64,000 nt of DNA from Nitrospira sp. GTDB lineage: Bacteria > Nitrospirota > Nitrospiria > Nitrospirales > Nitrospiraceae. The stretch lies in assembly GCA_018242725.1 (NCBI GenBank), contig JAFEBI010000011.1, positions 62,001 through 126,000 on the forward strand, read 5' to 3'. A program made the translations under genes and the position numbers. The first letter of the stretch is position 1. Each line of letters begins with the position of its first letter. The notes beneath the pieces are model-generated. The model ran no database searches. It was not told where the DNA came from and saw only the letters and a list, made by a program, of their open reading frames with translations. Positions 15,953 to 26,214 of the stretch are shown piece by piece.

Positions 15953-18900
15953 ATGCTGAGTCGGGCCCTCGAATTGTCGCTGGCAAACCGGTTTCTGATC
16001 GTGGTGTTTGCCGGTCTCATCATGGCCAGTGGCGTCTATTCCATGCGGCAGTTGCCCATCGATGCCGTCCCGGACGTGACCCCCAATCAAGTCCAGATCC
16101 TCACGAATGCGCGGGGCCTCTCTCCGGTCGAGGTTGAGCAATTCATCACCTTCCCCGTCGAAACCGCGATGTCCGGCTTACCGGGTATCACCCTGATCCG
16201 ATCTGTTTCCCGGTTCGGACTTTCGGCGGTAACCATCTATTTCGACGAGGGAATGGATATCTATTTCTCTCGGCGCTTGGTGATGGAACGTCTGCCTCGC
16301 GCCCGCGAGGCGATCGGCCCACGTTTCGGCAACCCAGAGCTGGGACCGATTTCCACGGGATTGGGTGAGATTTATCAATTCGAGGTCAAGGGAGACGGCT
16401 ACTCGCTCATGGATCTGCGAACGATCCTGGATTGGGATATTGCATTTAAACTCCGTTCCGTTCCTGGGGTGGTGGAAGTCAACACCTACGGCGGAGAGTT
16501 GAAGACCTATGAAGTGCAACTAGATGCCGCCAAACTGATCTCCTACAAAATTCCCATCGAGCAAGTCTTCCGGGCACTCGAACAAAACAATGGTAACTCG
16601 GGCGGCGGCTATATCGAACACGCACAGGAGCAGTATTTGATTCGGGGCGAAGGCCTTGTGCGGACACTGAAGGACATCGACAACATCATCGTGGCGACAG
16701 GACACGACGGAACGCCAATTTATATCTGCAATCTGGGTAAGGCGCGGTTCGCTCCAATGGTCCGGCAAGGCGCGGTCACGCGCGACGGCCGAGGGGAGGC
16801 GGTCACCGGCATCGTCATGATGCTCATCGGCGAGAATGGACGGGTCGTCGTGGATCGGGTGAAAACGAAGCTGCAGGAAATCGAGAAGACCATGCCTCCC
16901 GGCGTGACCATCGAACCCTATTACGATCGTACCGATTTAGTCAGAAAAACCATCAACACCGTCGGCACCAATTTAACCGAAGGCGCACTGTTGGTGGTCA
17001 CCGTGTTGTTTCTTCTTCTAGGGAATCTCCGTGCCGGCCTGATCGTCGCTGCCGCCATTCCACTGTCCATGCTGGTGGCGTTCACTGGAATGCTGGCTGC
17101 CGGCATCTCCGGTAACTTGATGAGCCTCGGCGCGATCGACTTCGGACTGATCGTCGATGCATCCGTCGTCATGATTGAAAATACTATTCGGCGTCTGACC
17201 GAACGGCGGCACGCCGCCGGAGGTGACAAGCGCATGATGGAAGACCAGATGCGCACGGTGGTTATCGAGGCCGGACGAGAAGTGCTCCGTCCGATCGTGT
17301 TTGCGGTCGGCATCATTATCATCGTCTATCTGCCGATCCTGACTCTGCAGGGCATTGAAGGAAAAATGTTTCGGCCGATGGCCATGACAGTTATTTTTGC
17401 GCTCGTCGGGTCTCTCGTGTTGACCTTGACCGTAACGCCAGTGCTGGCCAGTCTCTTCCTTCGCCACGGTGTGAAGGAAGAAGAGACCTGGACCATTCGC
17501 CAAGCCAAACGCGGGTATCGTCGGCTTCTGTCAAAGACGATGCAGCATCCGGCCATTGCTGGGAGCGTCGCCGCCGCGCTGTTTGCATCAAGCCTCGGTG
17601 TCGCGGCATTGCTTGGCGCAGAGTTTATTCCGACGCTCGATGAAGGCGCCATCGCCCTGCAAGCGTGGCGGTTGCCGAGCGTCTCCCTGGAGGAGTCAGT
17701 TCGTACCACCACTCGCATTGAACAGGTTCTCAAGCAGTTTCCCGAAGTGGTCACGGTGGTATCGCGAACTGGACGTGCCGAAATCGCGACCGATCCGATG
17801 GGCGTGGAGCTCAGCGATATCTATCTCATTTTGAAACCTGATTCGAAATGGACGACGGCCAGGACGAAGGACGATTTGATTGAAGCGATTAACCGGGCGC
17901 TGACTGAGGCCGTTCCCGGCAACATGTTCAGTTACTCCCAGCCGATTGAGCTGCGGGTTCAGGAATTGATTGCGGGGGTGCGCTCCGACATCGCTATTAC
18001 CATTTTTGGTGAAGATATGGAGACCCTCCGCCGCCTTGGTGATCAGGTAGTCCGGGTGGTCTCAGCGGTTCCCGGAGCGGCAGACACTAAGGCTGAGCAG
18101 GTGGCCGGCATGCCGTACCATGTGGTGGCCATTGACCGGGAAAAGATCGCTCGCTATGGCATTAATGCGGAGCAGGTTTTGGATACCGTTACCGCCTTGG
18201 GAGGACGGATTGTCGGTCAGGTCGTCCAGGGCAATCGCCGGTTCTTTATGCAAGTGCGCTTTAGTCCCGAGGACCGAAAGAATTTCGAGCGCATTTTGGA
18301 TATTCGCATCAGTGATTCCCAGGGTCGCCTCATTCCGCTAAGGCAACTGGCGGATATTCGTACCGAAACCGGACTGGCGCAAATTAGCCGGGAAAACATT
18401 CAACGGCGCCTGGCGGTGGAAACCAATGTGCGTGGTCGAGACCTTGCCGGATTTGTGGGCGCAGCGCAGAAGGCGGTAGAAAGCCACGTGACCCTGCCGC
18501 CTGGGTACTGGATTAAATGGGGTGGTGAGTTTGAAAATCTGCAGCGGGGGTCCGCTCGACTGGCTATCGTCGTGCCGATCGCTCTGTTTCTGATCTTTGT
18601 GCTTTTGTACACAACCTTCAATAGCGTCAGGCCCGCGCTGCTCATCTACCTCAACGTGCCGCTGGCGGCAACCGGAGGGATTCTGGCCTTGGCGCTTCGC
18701 GGGATGCCCTTTTCGATCTCCGCAGGAGTCGGGTTCATTGCGCTCTTCGGCGTGGCGGTTCTCAACGGTGTCGTGTTGATGTCCTACATTTTGGATTTGC
18801 GCAAGCAAGGGCGTTCGGCGGAAGACGCGGCCTGCGAAGGCGCGTTGATTCGCATGCGGCCGGTTTTGATGACCGCTCTTGTGGCCAGCTTGGGATTCGT

Positions 18901-19105
18901 GCCTATGGCGCTCTCAACGTCCGCTGGTGCGGAGGTACAACGGCCGCTCGCGACCGTGGTCATCGGCGGACTTGTGACCTCGACGGCGCTTACGCTCCTC
19001 GTCCTCCCCACGTTGTATGTCTGGGAAGAGCGTCTCCGAGAATCCTGGAACCAACGAAGATGGAAACCCAAAGAAGTGTCGGTTCCTCATAGACCGAATT
19101 TGTAG
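15953..19105 (+). CDS. Heavy-metal RND efflux pump, CzcA type
   Basis: Proton-driven inner-membrane pump, 1050 residues, with two sets of one plus five membrane helices and two periplasmic loops. Helix 4 reads IDFGLIVDASVVMIEN; the DFG-x3-DA arrangement is that of HME-RND pumps for divalent cations such as Zn, Co, Cd or Ni rather than the copper type. It follows the adaptor by eight bases. The precise metal cannot be read from the sequence with certainty. Full length, no frame break. Confidence 0.92.
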   Translation: MLSRALELSLANRFLIVVFAGLIMASGVYSMRQLPIDAVPDVTPNQVQILTNARGLSPVEVEQFITFPVETAMSGLPGITLIRSVSRFGLSAVTIYFDEGMDIYFSRRLVMERLPRAREAIGPRFGNPELGPISTGLGEIYQFEVKGDGYSLMDLRTILDWDIAFKLRSVPGVVEVNTYGGELKTYEVQLDAAKLISYKIPIEQVFRALEQNNGNSGGGYIEHAQEQYLIRGEGLVRTLKDIDNIIVATGHDGTPIYICNLGKARFAPMVRQGAVTRDGRGEAVTGIVMMLIGENGRVVVDRVKTKLQEIEKTMPPGVTIEPYYDRTDLVRKTINTVGTNLTEGALLVVTVLFLLLGNLRAGLIVAAAIPLSMLVAFTGMLAAGISGNLMSLGAIDFGLIVDASVVMIENTIRRLTERRHAAGGDKRMMEDQMRTVVIEAGREVLRPIVFAVGIIIIVYLPILTLQGIEGKMFRPMAMTVIFALVGSLVLTLTVTPVLASLFLRHGVKEEETWTIRQAKRGYRRLLSKTMQHPAIAGSVAAALFASSLGVAALLGAEFIPTLDEGAIALQAWRLPSVSLEESVRTTTRIEQVLKQFPEVVTVVSRTGRAEIATDPMGVELSDIYLILKPDSKWTTARTKDDLIEAINRALTEAVPGNMFSYSQPIELRVQELIAGVRSDIAITIFGEDMETLRRLGDQVVRVVSAVPGAADTKAEQVAGMPYHVVAIDREKIARYGINAEQVLDTVTALGGRIVGQVVQGNRRFFMQVRFSPEDRKNFERILDIRISDSQGRLIPLRQLADIRTETGLAQISRENIQRRLAVETNVRGRDLAGFVGAAQKAVESHVTLPPGYWIKWGGEFENLQRGSARLAIVVPIALFLIFVLLYTTFNSVRPALLIYLNVPLAATGGILALALRGMPFSISAGVGFIALFGVAVLNGVVLMSYILDLRKQGRSAEDAACEGALIRMRPVLMTALVASLGFVPMALSTSAGAEVQRPLATVVIGGLVTSTALTLLVLPTLYVWEERLRESWNQRRWKPKEVSVPHRPNL

Positions 19106-19189
19106 TGCGAAAGACTCACTAATGACCGGGGTGGTGAATTTGTTCGTATCCCCTGATCGAGGGCTTCAGTCTCAGTATGAGAAATGCCA

Positions 19190-19218
19190 TTGACGGTTAA
19201 TTAATGGAAGGATAAACT
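19190..19218 (+). promoter_or_regulatory. Promoter of the CusCBA-like cassette
   Basis: TTGACG (19190-19195) and TAAACT (19213-19218), 17 bases apart, place the start at about the ATG (19225) of the header gene. The promoter at 31749-31777 has the same geometry, with GxxGCC between -10 and ATG in both. Confidence 0.55.
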
Positions 19219-19224
19219 GGTGCC

Positions 19225-19599
19225 ATGCGATTAGGTTCCCATTACACCCGGTCGTTTCTTGCCGCCACCATCGTGGTGTTCCTAGGGGCGTTCAGTTTCA
19301 ATGCGTACGCCTGTCTCCTGCCATTGTCGGGAACCTCGGATGCGTCAATGGCCAACGGCTGTTCAACTCCTGTCGAACAACCTAGTCGGCAATTATGCGA
19401 CGCCTTCAAGATCTTGGGAGTCGAATCCCATGCTCAGTCGTCAGCGTTGCTTGTGGACCATCATTGGTCGGCAGACCATACGTTGCCTACGCTTCCCACA
19501 GTGAGCCCTCGGATTGTACAGATTTCCAGTTCATATGGGGCTCTCGAATCAAGTTCTCCACCACATCAGTCTCTCGCGAGCACAGTGCTTCGTATCTGA
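19225..19599 (+). CDS. Small exported protein heading the Cus-like cassette
   Basis: 124 residues with a signal peptide (ATIVVFLGAFSFNAYA) and Cys at about 30, 46 and 58 in the mature part, plus HH and a His-containing tail. The C-terminus SLASTVLRI matches the end of the protein at 27864 (ASPSVLRI). No ribosome site is seen, in line with a leaderless message. Family unrecognised; a periplasmic copper-binding or sensing role is a guess from position. Confidence 0.6.
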   Translation: MRLGSHYTRSFLAATIVVFLGAFSFNAYACLLPLSGTSDASMANGCSTPVEQPSRQLCDAFKILGVESHAQSSALLVDHHWSADHTLPTLPTVSPRIVQISSSYGALESSSPPHQSLASTVLRI

Positions 19600-19750
19600 T
19601 CTCTCCGGTTCTTCCTTATACCGTTTCATCATAGCGTTATCTGCCCCGCTCTGAGCCTGAACTCATCCCGTCGTTTTTTCTGTAGCGGGACGAAACTCCT
19701 GAGATCCGTTACAGACGTGGGCAGGAAAGCTCTTGGGGGAGGACCTTCAC

Positions 19751-21079
19751 ATGAATCGTTCAATTCGTTTTCTGTTGGTCGGCATAACGGTCGTGAGTCT
19801 GAGTTCTTGGACAGGTGCATGCCATGTTGCTCATGCTGTCGATCAGACTGCTCCACTCTCCTTGGTGTTACAGGACATGGTCCGGGAAGCCTTGGCCAGA
19901 AATCCGGAACTTGTGGCGGCGCGCAAGGAATGGGAGGCTGCCACGAATCGGATTGCCCAGGCTCGGTCGCTGGATGACCCTATTCTGTCCGTCCACTTGT
20001 GGAATTTCCCGCAGACCTTCAATGTCACGCAGACGCAGAACAGCATCTTCGGTCTTTCGCAGAATCTCCCATTCCCGGGCAAGCTGGCCCTCAAAAGCGA
20101 AATCGCGAGTCGGTCGGCCGAGATGACGGAACAGGTGCTGCATGGGAAGGAAAGGGAGTTGATCACCCGTCTCAAGCAGGCTTACTACGACCTGTTTCTT
20201 GCCCACAAAGCGATCCAGATTCATCATGAGCAGGTCGAATTGCTCAGGCAGTTCGTCGAGATTACGAACGCGAAGTTCCGGACGGGAAAGGGATCGCAGG
20301 CCGATGTGCTCAAAGCTCAGGTCGAGCTGTCTGTATTGCACCAGCAACTTCCCGTTCTGGAACAACGCCGTGAGACCGCTGCAGCACTGCTGAATACGTT
20401 CCTAGACCGGGATCCCCTTTCGCCTTTAGGGGTTCCGCAAGAGCCGCCTTTGATACCTCTTAACACCACCATCGACGATCTGCACCGCCTTGCACTGAAC
20501 ACCAGACCGGAGTTGAAAGCCGCAGAACTGACGGTCCGACACAGTGAGCAGTCTCGTGCGCTCGCCCAGCGTCAGTACTATCCGGACTTCAACGTGGCGT
20601 TTCAGCGTTTCCAAAACTTTCAGGCCAATGACGGATTCGGTGCTTACGTAGCGATGACCATCCCGTTCAGCTTCTGGACCAAACCGAAGTATGACGCAGG
20701 TGTGCAAGAAGCCGCGGCATCGGTCGCAGCTGCGCAGGCACAACAGCACAAGCTGGAAAACCTGACTCGCTTTCAGGTTAAAGACCTCTTGGCCAAGGTC
20801 CGGGCGACCGAACAGGTGGCCATGTTGTATCACACCACGATTCTGCCCCAGGCCGTGCAGAACCTGGAAGCGTCGCGAGTGGGGTATCGAACGGGAAAGG
20901 GCGGATTCTTAGATCTTATTGATACGCAACGAGCCTGGCGAGGATTTCAGCATGAGTACTACCGAGCGCTGGTCGAGCGGGAGCATCGTCTCGCGGAACT
21001 CGAACAAGTGATCGGAAGCGATCTGAGTGGAACCAGCCAAGAACGGAGGAGTGACTATGAGTCAGGACATACGCAGTAA
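19751..21079 (+). CDS. CusC-like outer-membrane factor (TolC family)
   Basis: 442 residues from ATG 19751, chosen for GGGGGAGG 8 bases upstream. Signal peptide ends at about residue 30; two OEP repeats follow, with NPELVAARKEWEAA and a repeated NTRPELKAAELTV. It is the outer-membrane channel of the copper/silver pump. It overlaps the start of the adaptor gene by 23 bases, which couples their translation. It is less similar to the other two outer-membrane factors of the window than they are to each other. Confidence 0.88.
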   Translation: MNRSIRFLLVGITVVSLSSWTGACHVAHAVDQTAPLSLVLQDMVREALARNPELVAARKEWEAATNRIAQARSLDDPILSVHLWNFPQTFNVTQTQNSIFGLSQNLPFPGKLALKSEIASRSAEMTEQVLHGKERELITRLKQAYYDLFLAHKAIQIHHEQVELLRQFVEITNAKFRTGKGSQADVLKAQVELSVLHQQLPVLEQRRETAAALLNTFLDRDPLSPLGVPQEPPLIPLNTTIDDLHRLALNTRPELKAAELTVRHSEQSRALAQRQYYPDFNVAFQRFQNFQANDGFGAYVAMTIPFSFWTKPKYDAGVQEAAASVAAAQAQQHKLENLTRFQVKDLLAKVRATEQVAMLYHTTILPQAVQNLEASRVGYRTGKGGFLDLIDTQRAWRGFQHEYYRALVEREHRLAELEQVIGSDLSGTSQERRSDYESGHTQ

Positions 21080-22892
21080 AAGTTTTGTTGCCCGTGTTGC
21101 CGGCGTCAGTCTATTGGCCGGAGTCATCGCCGGTGCCCTCGCCGTCCATTGGATGATGGGCGGCATGTCGGGGATGAAGAGCAGTGGGGAGATGAAGGGC
21201 CAAGGGATGGACGCTATGAAAGAGATGAAAGGGATGCCAATGGAGGGCGCAAAATCCATGAGAGACAAGGAACCAATGCCAGGCATGTCCGACGCTCCAT
21301 CCGGGGCTGTGGTTGTTCCAGCCGTGGCGAGACAGTTGATCGGCGTCCGCAGTGCCTCGGTAGTCCATGCAACCTTGGAGGGAGAGATCCGTACGGTCGG
21401 CACGGTCGGTTATGACGAACGGGGTTTCACGCAAGTCACGCTGAAGATCTCCGGGTGGGTGCGAAAGGTCTTCGTCGATTCTATCGGTCGACCGGTACGC
21501 AAAGGTGAGCCGCTCTTTACTGTCTATTCGCCGGATCTCTTGGCGACGCAAGACGAGTATCTCCTCGCCCTGAGAACACGCTCGCAACTGGCCGAAAGCC
21601 CGCTCGACGAAGCGAAAGCCAGCGCTGAAGCGCTCGTGGCCAGTGCGCGGGAACGTTTGCGGCTCTGGGATGTGACCGATTCACAGATTGCGGGTCTTGA
21701 GCGTCGAGGCCAAGCCGACCCGGTGCTCACGGTCTACGCTCCCTCCTCCGGCATCGTGATGAAACGTGAGGCCCTGCCTGGGAAGTATGTGGAGCCGGGC
21801 ACGACACTGTACGAAATCGCGAACCTTTCCACAGTCTGGATCTCTGCCGATATTTACGAATCAGAAGTGGTTGCCGCTAAAGTCGGTCAGCCGACAACGG
21901 TGACCTTTGCCGCCTATCCGGGAGAAACGTTCAGCGGCAAGGTGACGTATGTCTATCCAACACTGAACACCGAAGCCCGCACTGTAAGGGTACGTCTCGA
22001 ATTGCCGAACCCCGAACTGAAATTCAAGCCGGGCATGTATGGGAACGTGACTTTGCAGGCGAATGCGGTCAGGACTTTAGTCGTACCAAAGGAAGCCGTG
22101 CTGAATACTGGGCTTCGTCAACTGGTGTTTATGGATCTGGGACAGGGCCGGTATGAACCGGTGTCAGTCAAGCTGGGTCGCAGGGGTCAGGATGCAGTGG
22201 AAGTGATGGAAGGACTCAAAGAGGGGGATCGGATCGTTACCTCGGCCAATTTCTTGTTGGACGCGGAAAGTAAATTGGCATCGGCTTCGAGCATGCAGGG
22301 CATGATGGGTCGGATCGGCATGGGCGACTGGCAAATGCGCGGCGCCTATGAAGCCAAGATGGAAGGTATGTCTGGAATGCAAGGAATGGAGGGAATGTCA
22401 GGCATGAAGGGCATGGGAGGCATGTCCGGCAGGGAAATGGAGGGCATGCAAGGGATGGAAGGGATGAAAGGCATGAAGGGTATGAAAGGCATGGAAGAAA
22501 TGCCAGGCATGAAGGACATGAGCGGCATGCCGGGTATGGATTCGGGTTCAGCTAAAGCCATCTCCGAAACCCGTACGGTAGCGGGATACACCCTGATCTT
22601 CACGACCTTGCCCCAAACACCCAAGGCGGGTGAAGTGCTCCTCAAACTTAAGGTGACGAATCCGAGCGGCAAGCCCGTGACCATTGCGCAAGTCCTGTTC
22701 GTCTATACCATGCCGATGCCAGGCATGACCGATTCCAAGGTGACGGCGCGCCATACCAAGGATGGACTCTATGAAGGCAAAGTGATGTTCGGCATGGGCG
22801 GTACGTGGGTCGTGACCGCCAACGTGACCATACCAGGCCAACCACCAATAGTTGAAAAGTTTCAATTCCTGGTCGCAGGAAGTGGCATGTAG
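21057..22892 (+). CDS. cusB: CusB-like adaptor with Met-rich segments and YtkA/FixH-like C-terminal domain
   Basis: Periplasmic adaptor of the copper/silver pump, 611 residues from ATG 21057 (ACGGAGGAGTGACT upstream), much longer than the usual 400. A membrane anchor is followed by a Met-rich segment (about 31-80), a normal adaptor core (about 85-410), a second Met segment of M-x-G-M repeats (about 411-496) and a beta-rich C-terminal domain (about 500-611) resembling YtkA/FixH. Methionine motifs bind Cu(I)/Ag(I). The fused C-terminal domain could be another copper-handling part; that is inference. Confidence 0.88.
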   Translation: MSQDIRSKSFVARVAGVSLLAGVIAGALAVHWMMGGMSGMKSSGEMKGQGMDAMKEMKGMPMEGAKSMRDKEPMPGMSDAPSGAVVVPAVARQLIGVRSASVVHATLEGEIRTVGTVGYDERGFTQVTLKISGWVRKVFVDSIGRPVRKGEPLFTVYSPDLLATQDEYLLALRTRSQLAESPLDEAKASAEALVASARERLRLWDVTDSQIAGLERRGQADPVLTVYAPSSGIVMKREALPGKYVEPGTTLYEIANLSTVWISADIYESEVVAAKVGQPTTVTFAAYPGETFSGKVTYVYPTLNTEARTVRVRLELPNPELKFKPGMYGNVTLQANAVRTLVVPKEAVLNTGLRQLVFMDLGQGRYEPVSVKLGRRGQDAVEVMEGLKEGDRIVTSANFLLDAESKLASASSMQGMMGRIGMGDWQMRGAYEAKMEGMSGMQGMEGMSGMKGMGGMSGREMEGMQGMEGMKGMKGMKGMEEMPGMKDMSGMPGMDSGSAKAISETRTVAGYTLIFTTLPQTPKAGEVLLKLKVTNPSGKPVTIAQVLFVYTMPMPGMTDSKVTARHTKDGLYEGKVMFGMGGTWVVTANVTIPGQPPIVEKFQFLVAGSGM

Positions 22893-22939
22893 TTGAGAAA
22901 GGCAGGCGTCTCAGTGCCGGGGGCTGGAGGGTGACAACA

Positions 22940-25900
22940 ATGATCGCTCGACTCATCGAAGGGAGTGCACGTAATCCGGTCCTCGTTATTCTCTGTGTGC
23001 TGCTTCTGGCAGGGTGGGGCCTATGGGCCTTGTTTCAAGTCCCGCTGGATGCCATTCCCGATCTCTCGGATGTTCAGGTGATCGTCTACACCGAGTGGCA
23101 GGGGCGCAGTCCCACGCTGATTGAGGATCAAATCACCTACCCGGTCGTGACTTCTCTGCTCGCTGGACCTAAAGTCAAACGAGTCCGAGGCGTTTCGGAA
23201 TACGGTGTCTCCTATGTCTATGTGATTTTTGAAGATCGAACCGATCTCTACTGGGCACGAAGTCGTGTCCTCGAATATCTCCAGAAGCTCACCGGCAAGT
23301 TGCCTGCAGGCGTGACGCCGACATTGGGGCCGGATGCGACCGGTGTGGGGTGGGTCTATCAGTATGCATTGGTGGACGAGTCAGGAACGCACGATCTGGC
23401 GCAGCTACGGAGCCTTCAGGACTGGTACCTGCGTTACCAACTGGAGAGTGTGCCTGGCGTGGCAGAAGTGTCGGCGATCGGTGGATTCGTCAAACAATAT
23501 CAAATCGAGGTGGACCCGAACACCTTGGCGGCCCATCGGCTGCCGATTCAGAAGGTCATCGAAGCCGTCCGCAACAGCAATGCGGAGGTGAGCGGCCGGG
23601 TGTTGGAGATGGCCGGTACCGAGTACGTCATTCGGGGACGTGGTTACCTTCGGTCGATTGATGAGATTGAACTGATTCCGGTCGGCACGGATGGACGAGG
23701 CACACCGATTCTGGTGCGAGACATCGGGCATGTCCAACTTGGACCGGATCAGCGGCGGGGTATCGCCGAATTGGACGGCAAGGGCCAGACGGTCGGCGGC
23801 ATCGTGATCATGCGGGCAGGAGAGAATGCGCTCGCCGTGATCGAGCTGATCAAATCCAGGCTGAAAGACATTACCCCCGCTTTGCCAGAAGGCGTACGCA
23901 TTGTTCCCACCTACGATCGGTCCGATCTCATTTATCGCGCGATTGCTGTACTCCGTGAGAAACTCGTAGAGGAGAGCGTCATCGTCAGTCTGGTCGCGCT
24001 GATCTTTCTGTTTCATGTCCGAAGCGCTTTGGTCGCCATCCTTATCTTACCTGTTGCAGTATTGCTAGCGTTTATCCCGATGGCTTACTTGAAGATTACG
24101 TCCAACATCATGTCGCTGGGCGGGATCGCCATTGCCATCGGAGCCATGGTCGATGCCGCGATTGTGATGGTGGAGAATGCCCATAAACGGTTGGAGCAAT
24201 CTCCGCCTGGGAAAGAGGCGCGTCCCGGCGCGCCTGGGGCGGGTGGGTGTGAAAGTGACCGAACGGAAATCATCATCGCTGCCGCGAAAGAAGTGGGGCG
24301 GCCCCTGTTCTTTTCGCTGCTGGTGATTGCCGTGTCATTCCTGCCGATCTTCGCATTGGAAGCGCAGGAAGGACGATTATTCACGCCCTTGGCCTATACC
24401 AAGACCTTTTCGATGCTCTTTGCGACCGCGCTCTCGGTGACGTTGGCGCCCGTGCTGATGGTGTTGTTGATTCGTGGGAAGGTTCACTCTGAAGCCAAGA
24501 ATCCTCTGAACCGATGGCTCATTGCCCTGTATCGGCCAATCATTTCTGGCGCATTGCGCATTCGGTGGCTCACACTCGGAATAGCAGTGGTGACGTTCGG
24601 ACTCACAGTGCCGGCATTCATGCGACTCGGCGCGGAATTCATGCCACCGCTGAACGAAGGGACCATCCTCTACATGCCGACCACCGTCCCGGGCCTTTCA
24701 ATTCCAGAAGCGACGAAGGTCTTGCAGATTCAGGATCAGTTGCTCACGACCTTCCCTGAAGTGGAACGGGTATTCGGCAAAATGGGGAAGGCTCCGACGG
24801 CCACTGATCCAGCCTTCGTCGGCATGGCGGAAATCACCGTGACTCTCAAACCGGAATCGCAATGGCGGCCAGGCATGACCTGGGACCGGTTGCTGGATGA
24901 AATGGATGCCAAACTGCGCATTCCCGGATTTCCAAACATCTGGTGGATGCCGATCCAGACTCGCACGGAAATGATCACGACGGGTGTCCGAAGTCCGGTC
25001 GGCATCAAAGTGCTGGGGCCGGATTTGAAGACAATCGAGCGAATCGGCCTAGAGATTGAGCGGACCTTAGCGACCGTGCCCGGCACCAAGAGCGCCTTCG
25101 CCGAACGGCTGAATGAGGGGTACTACTTGGATCTGATCGTGAATCGGCGTGAAGCGGCCCGCTATGGCCTGACGGTGGGCGACGTGCAAATGGTGATCAC
25201 CTCGGCTATCGGAGGGGAAACGGTGACCACCACGGTTGAGGGGCGGGAACGGTATCCTGTCAATGTTCGCTACAAGCGCGAGTTACGCGACGAGCCGGAC
25301 CGGCTCAAACGCGTGCTGATTCCCACGCCGACCGGCGCGCAGATCCCCCTTGGACAAATCGCGGAGATGGTGATCACGCAGGGGCCTCCTTCGATTGCGG
25401 ATGAGGCGGGGTCGCTGGCTGGTCTGGTCTCGGTGTCGGTCAGCGGACGAGACTTGCGCGGCTATGTCGAAGACGCTCAACGGGCAGTTCGTGAACTGGT
25501 CACACTTCCCTATGGGTACTGGCTGATCTGGACTGGGCAATACGAACATCTGATGCGGGCTGAAGAGCGGTTGAAGCTGGTGATCCCTGTGACAGTGGCC
25601 GTGATTCTGGTGCTCCTGTATTTCAATTTCCGCTCGCTGACCAAATCCCTAATTGTCCTTCTTTCCGTCCCCTTCGCCGTGATCGGAGCCATCTGGTATC
25701 TCCATTACCTGGGCTACAACCTCAGCGTGGCGGTCTGGGTAGGCATTATCGCGCTAGCCGGCGTGGCTGCGGAGACGGGTGTGGTGATGCTCGTCTATCT
25801 CGACGAAGCGTATGAGCGACGCGTGCGGGAAGGTCGCATGGCCACGGTGCACGACCTCCACGAAGCGATCATGGAAGGAGCGGTTCAACGCGTACGACCC

Positions 25901-26116
25901 AAAATGATGACGGTGGCGGCGATCATGTGTGGATTACTTCCGATCATGTGGACCACAGGAGCCGGTGCCGACGTGATGAAGCGGATTGCCGCGCCAATGA
26001 TCGGGGGCATGATCTCCTCAACTATCCTGACCTTATTGGTCATTCCCGCCATCTATGCCTTATGGCGTGGGCTTGGCATGTCACGGCGCCCTTTTTCTCA
26101 AGAGACATCGAAATGA
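22940..26116 (+). CDS. cusA: CusA-like Cu(I)/Ag(I) RND efflux pump
   Basis: Proton-driven copper/silver exporter, about 1058 residues from ATG 22940 (GGAGG 9 bases upstream; GTG 22931 is an alternative). Helix 4 reads IAIGAMVDAAIVMVENAHK, the copper/silver signature of HME-RND pumps. The porter region has FGKMGKAPTATDPA and QTRTEMITTGVRSPVGIKV, aligned with the parts of E. coli CusA that hold the copper-binding methionines. Last gene of the header-cusC-cusB-cusA operon. Confidence 0.93.
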   Translation: MIARLIEGSARNPVLVILCVLLLAGWGLWALFQVPLDAIPDLSDVQVIVYTEWQGRSPTLIEDQITYPVVTSLLAGPKVKRVRGVSEYGVSYVYVIFEDRTDLYWARSRVLEYLQKLTGKLPAGVTPTLGPDATGVGWVYQYALVDESGTHDLAQLRSLQDWYLRYQLESVPGVAEVSAIGGFVKQYQIEVDPNTLAAHRLPIQKVIEAVRNSNAEVSGRVLEMAGTEYVIRGRGYLRSIDEIELIPVGTDGRGTPILVRDIGHVQLGPDQRRGIAELDGKGQTVGGIVIMRAGENALAVIELIKSRLKDITPALPEGVRIVPTYDRSDLIYRAIAVLREKLVEESVIVSLVALIFLFHVRSALVAILILPVAVLLAFIPMAYLKITSNIMSLGGIAIAIGAMVDAAIVMVENAHKRLEQSPPGKEARPGAPGAGGCESDRTEIIIAAAKEVGRPLFFSLLVIAVSFLPIFALEAQEGRLFTPLAYTKTFSMLFATALSVTLAPVLMVLLIRGKVHSEAKNPLNRWLIALYRPIISGALRIRWLTLGIAVVTFGLTVPAFMRLGAEFMPPLNEGTILYMPTTVPGLSIPEATKVLQIQDQLLTTFPEVERVFGKMGKAPTATDPAFVGMAEITVTLKPESQWRPGMTWDRLLDEMDAKLRIPGFPNIWWMPIQTRTEMITTGVRSPVGIKVLGPDLKTIERIGLEIERTLATVPGTKSAFAERLNEGYYLDLIVNRREAARYGLTVGDVQMVITSAIGGETVTTTVEGRERYPVNVRYKRELRDEPDRLKRVLIPTPTGAQIPLGQIAEMVITQGPPSIADEAGSLAGLVSVSVSGRDLRGYVEDAQRAVRELVTLPYGYWLIWTGQYEHLMRAEERLKLVIPVTVAVILVLLYFNFRSLTKSLIVLLSVPFAVIGAIWYLHYLGYNLSVAVWVGIIALAGVAAETGVVMLVYLDEAYERRVREGRMATVHDLHEAIMEGAVQRVRPKMMTVAAIMCGLLPIMWTTGAGADVMKRIAAPMIGGMISSTILTLLVIPAIYALWRGLGMSRRPFSQETSK

Positions 26117-26214
26117 AAGGCAAATCCGAATGCTGAAACGTCGCCAATTCTTCCTCCCTCCAATATAATCCGCACAATCCGCCTTTGAGTTACGATATTG
26201 ATCTCGTTGTCTCC

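Noticed and set aside
13573..18808. Open frames on the strand opposite the RND and adaptor genes
   Set aside because: Mirror frames of long GC-rich coding sequences, without ribosome sites or family features.
22370..22545. Tandem DNA repeat or CRISPR-like array
   Set aside because: The periodicity comes from Met-Gly codons of the CusB Met-rich segment; there are no spacers.
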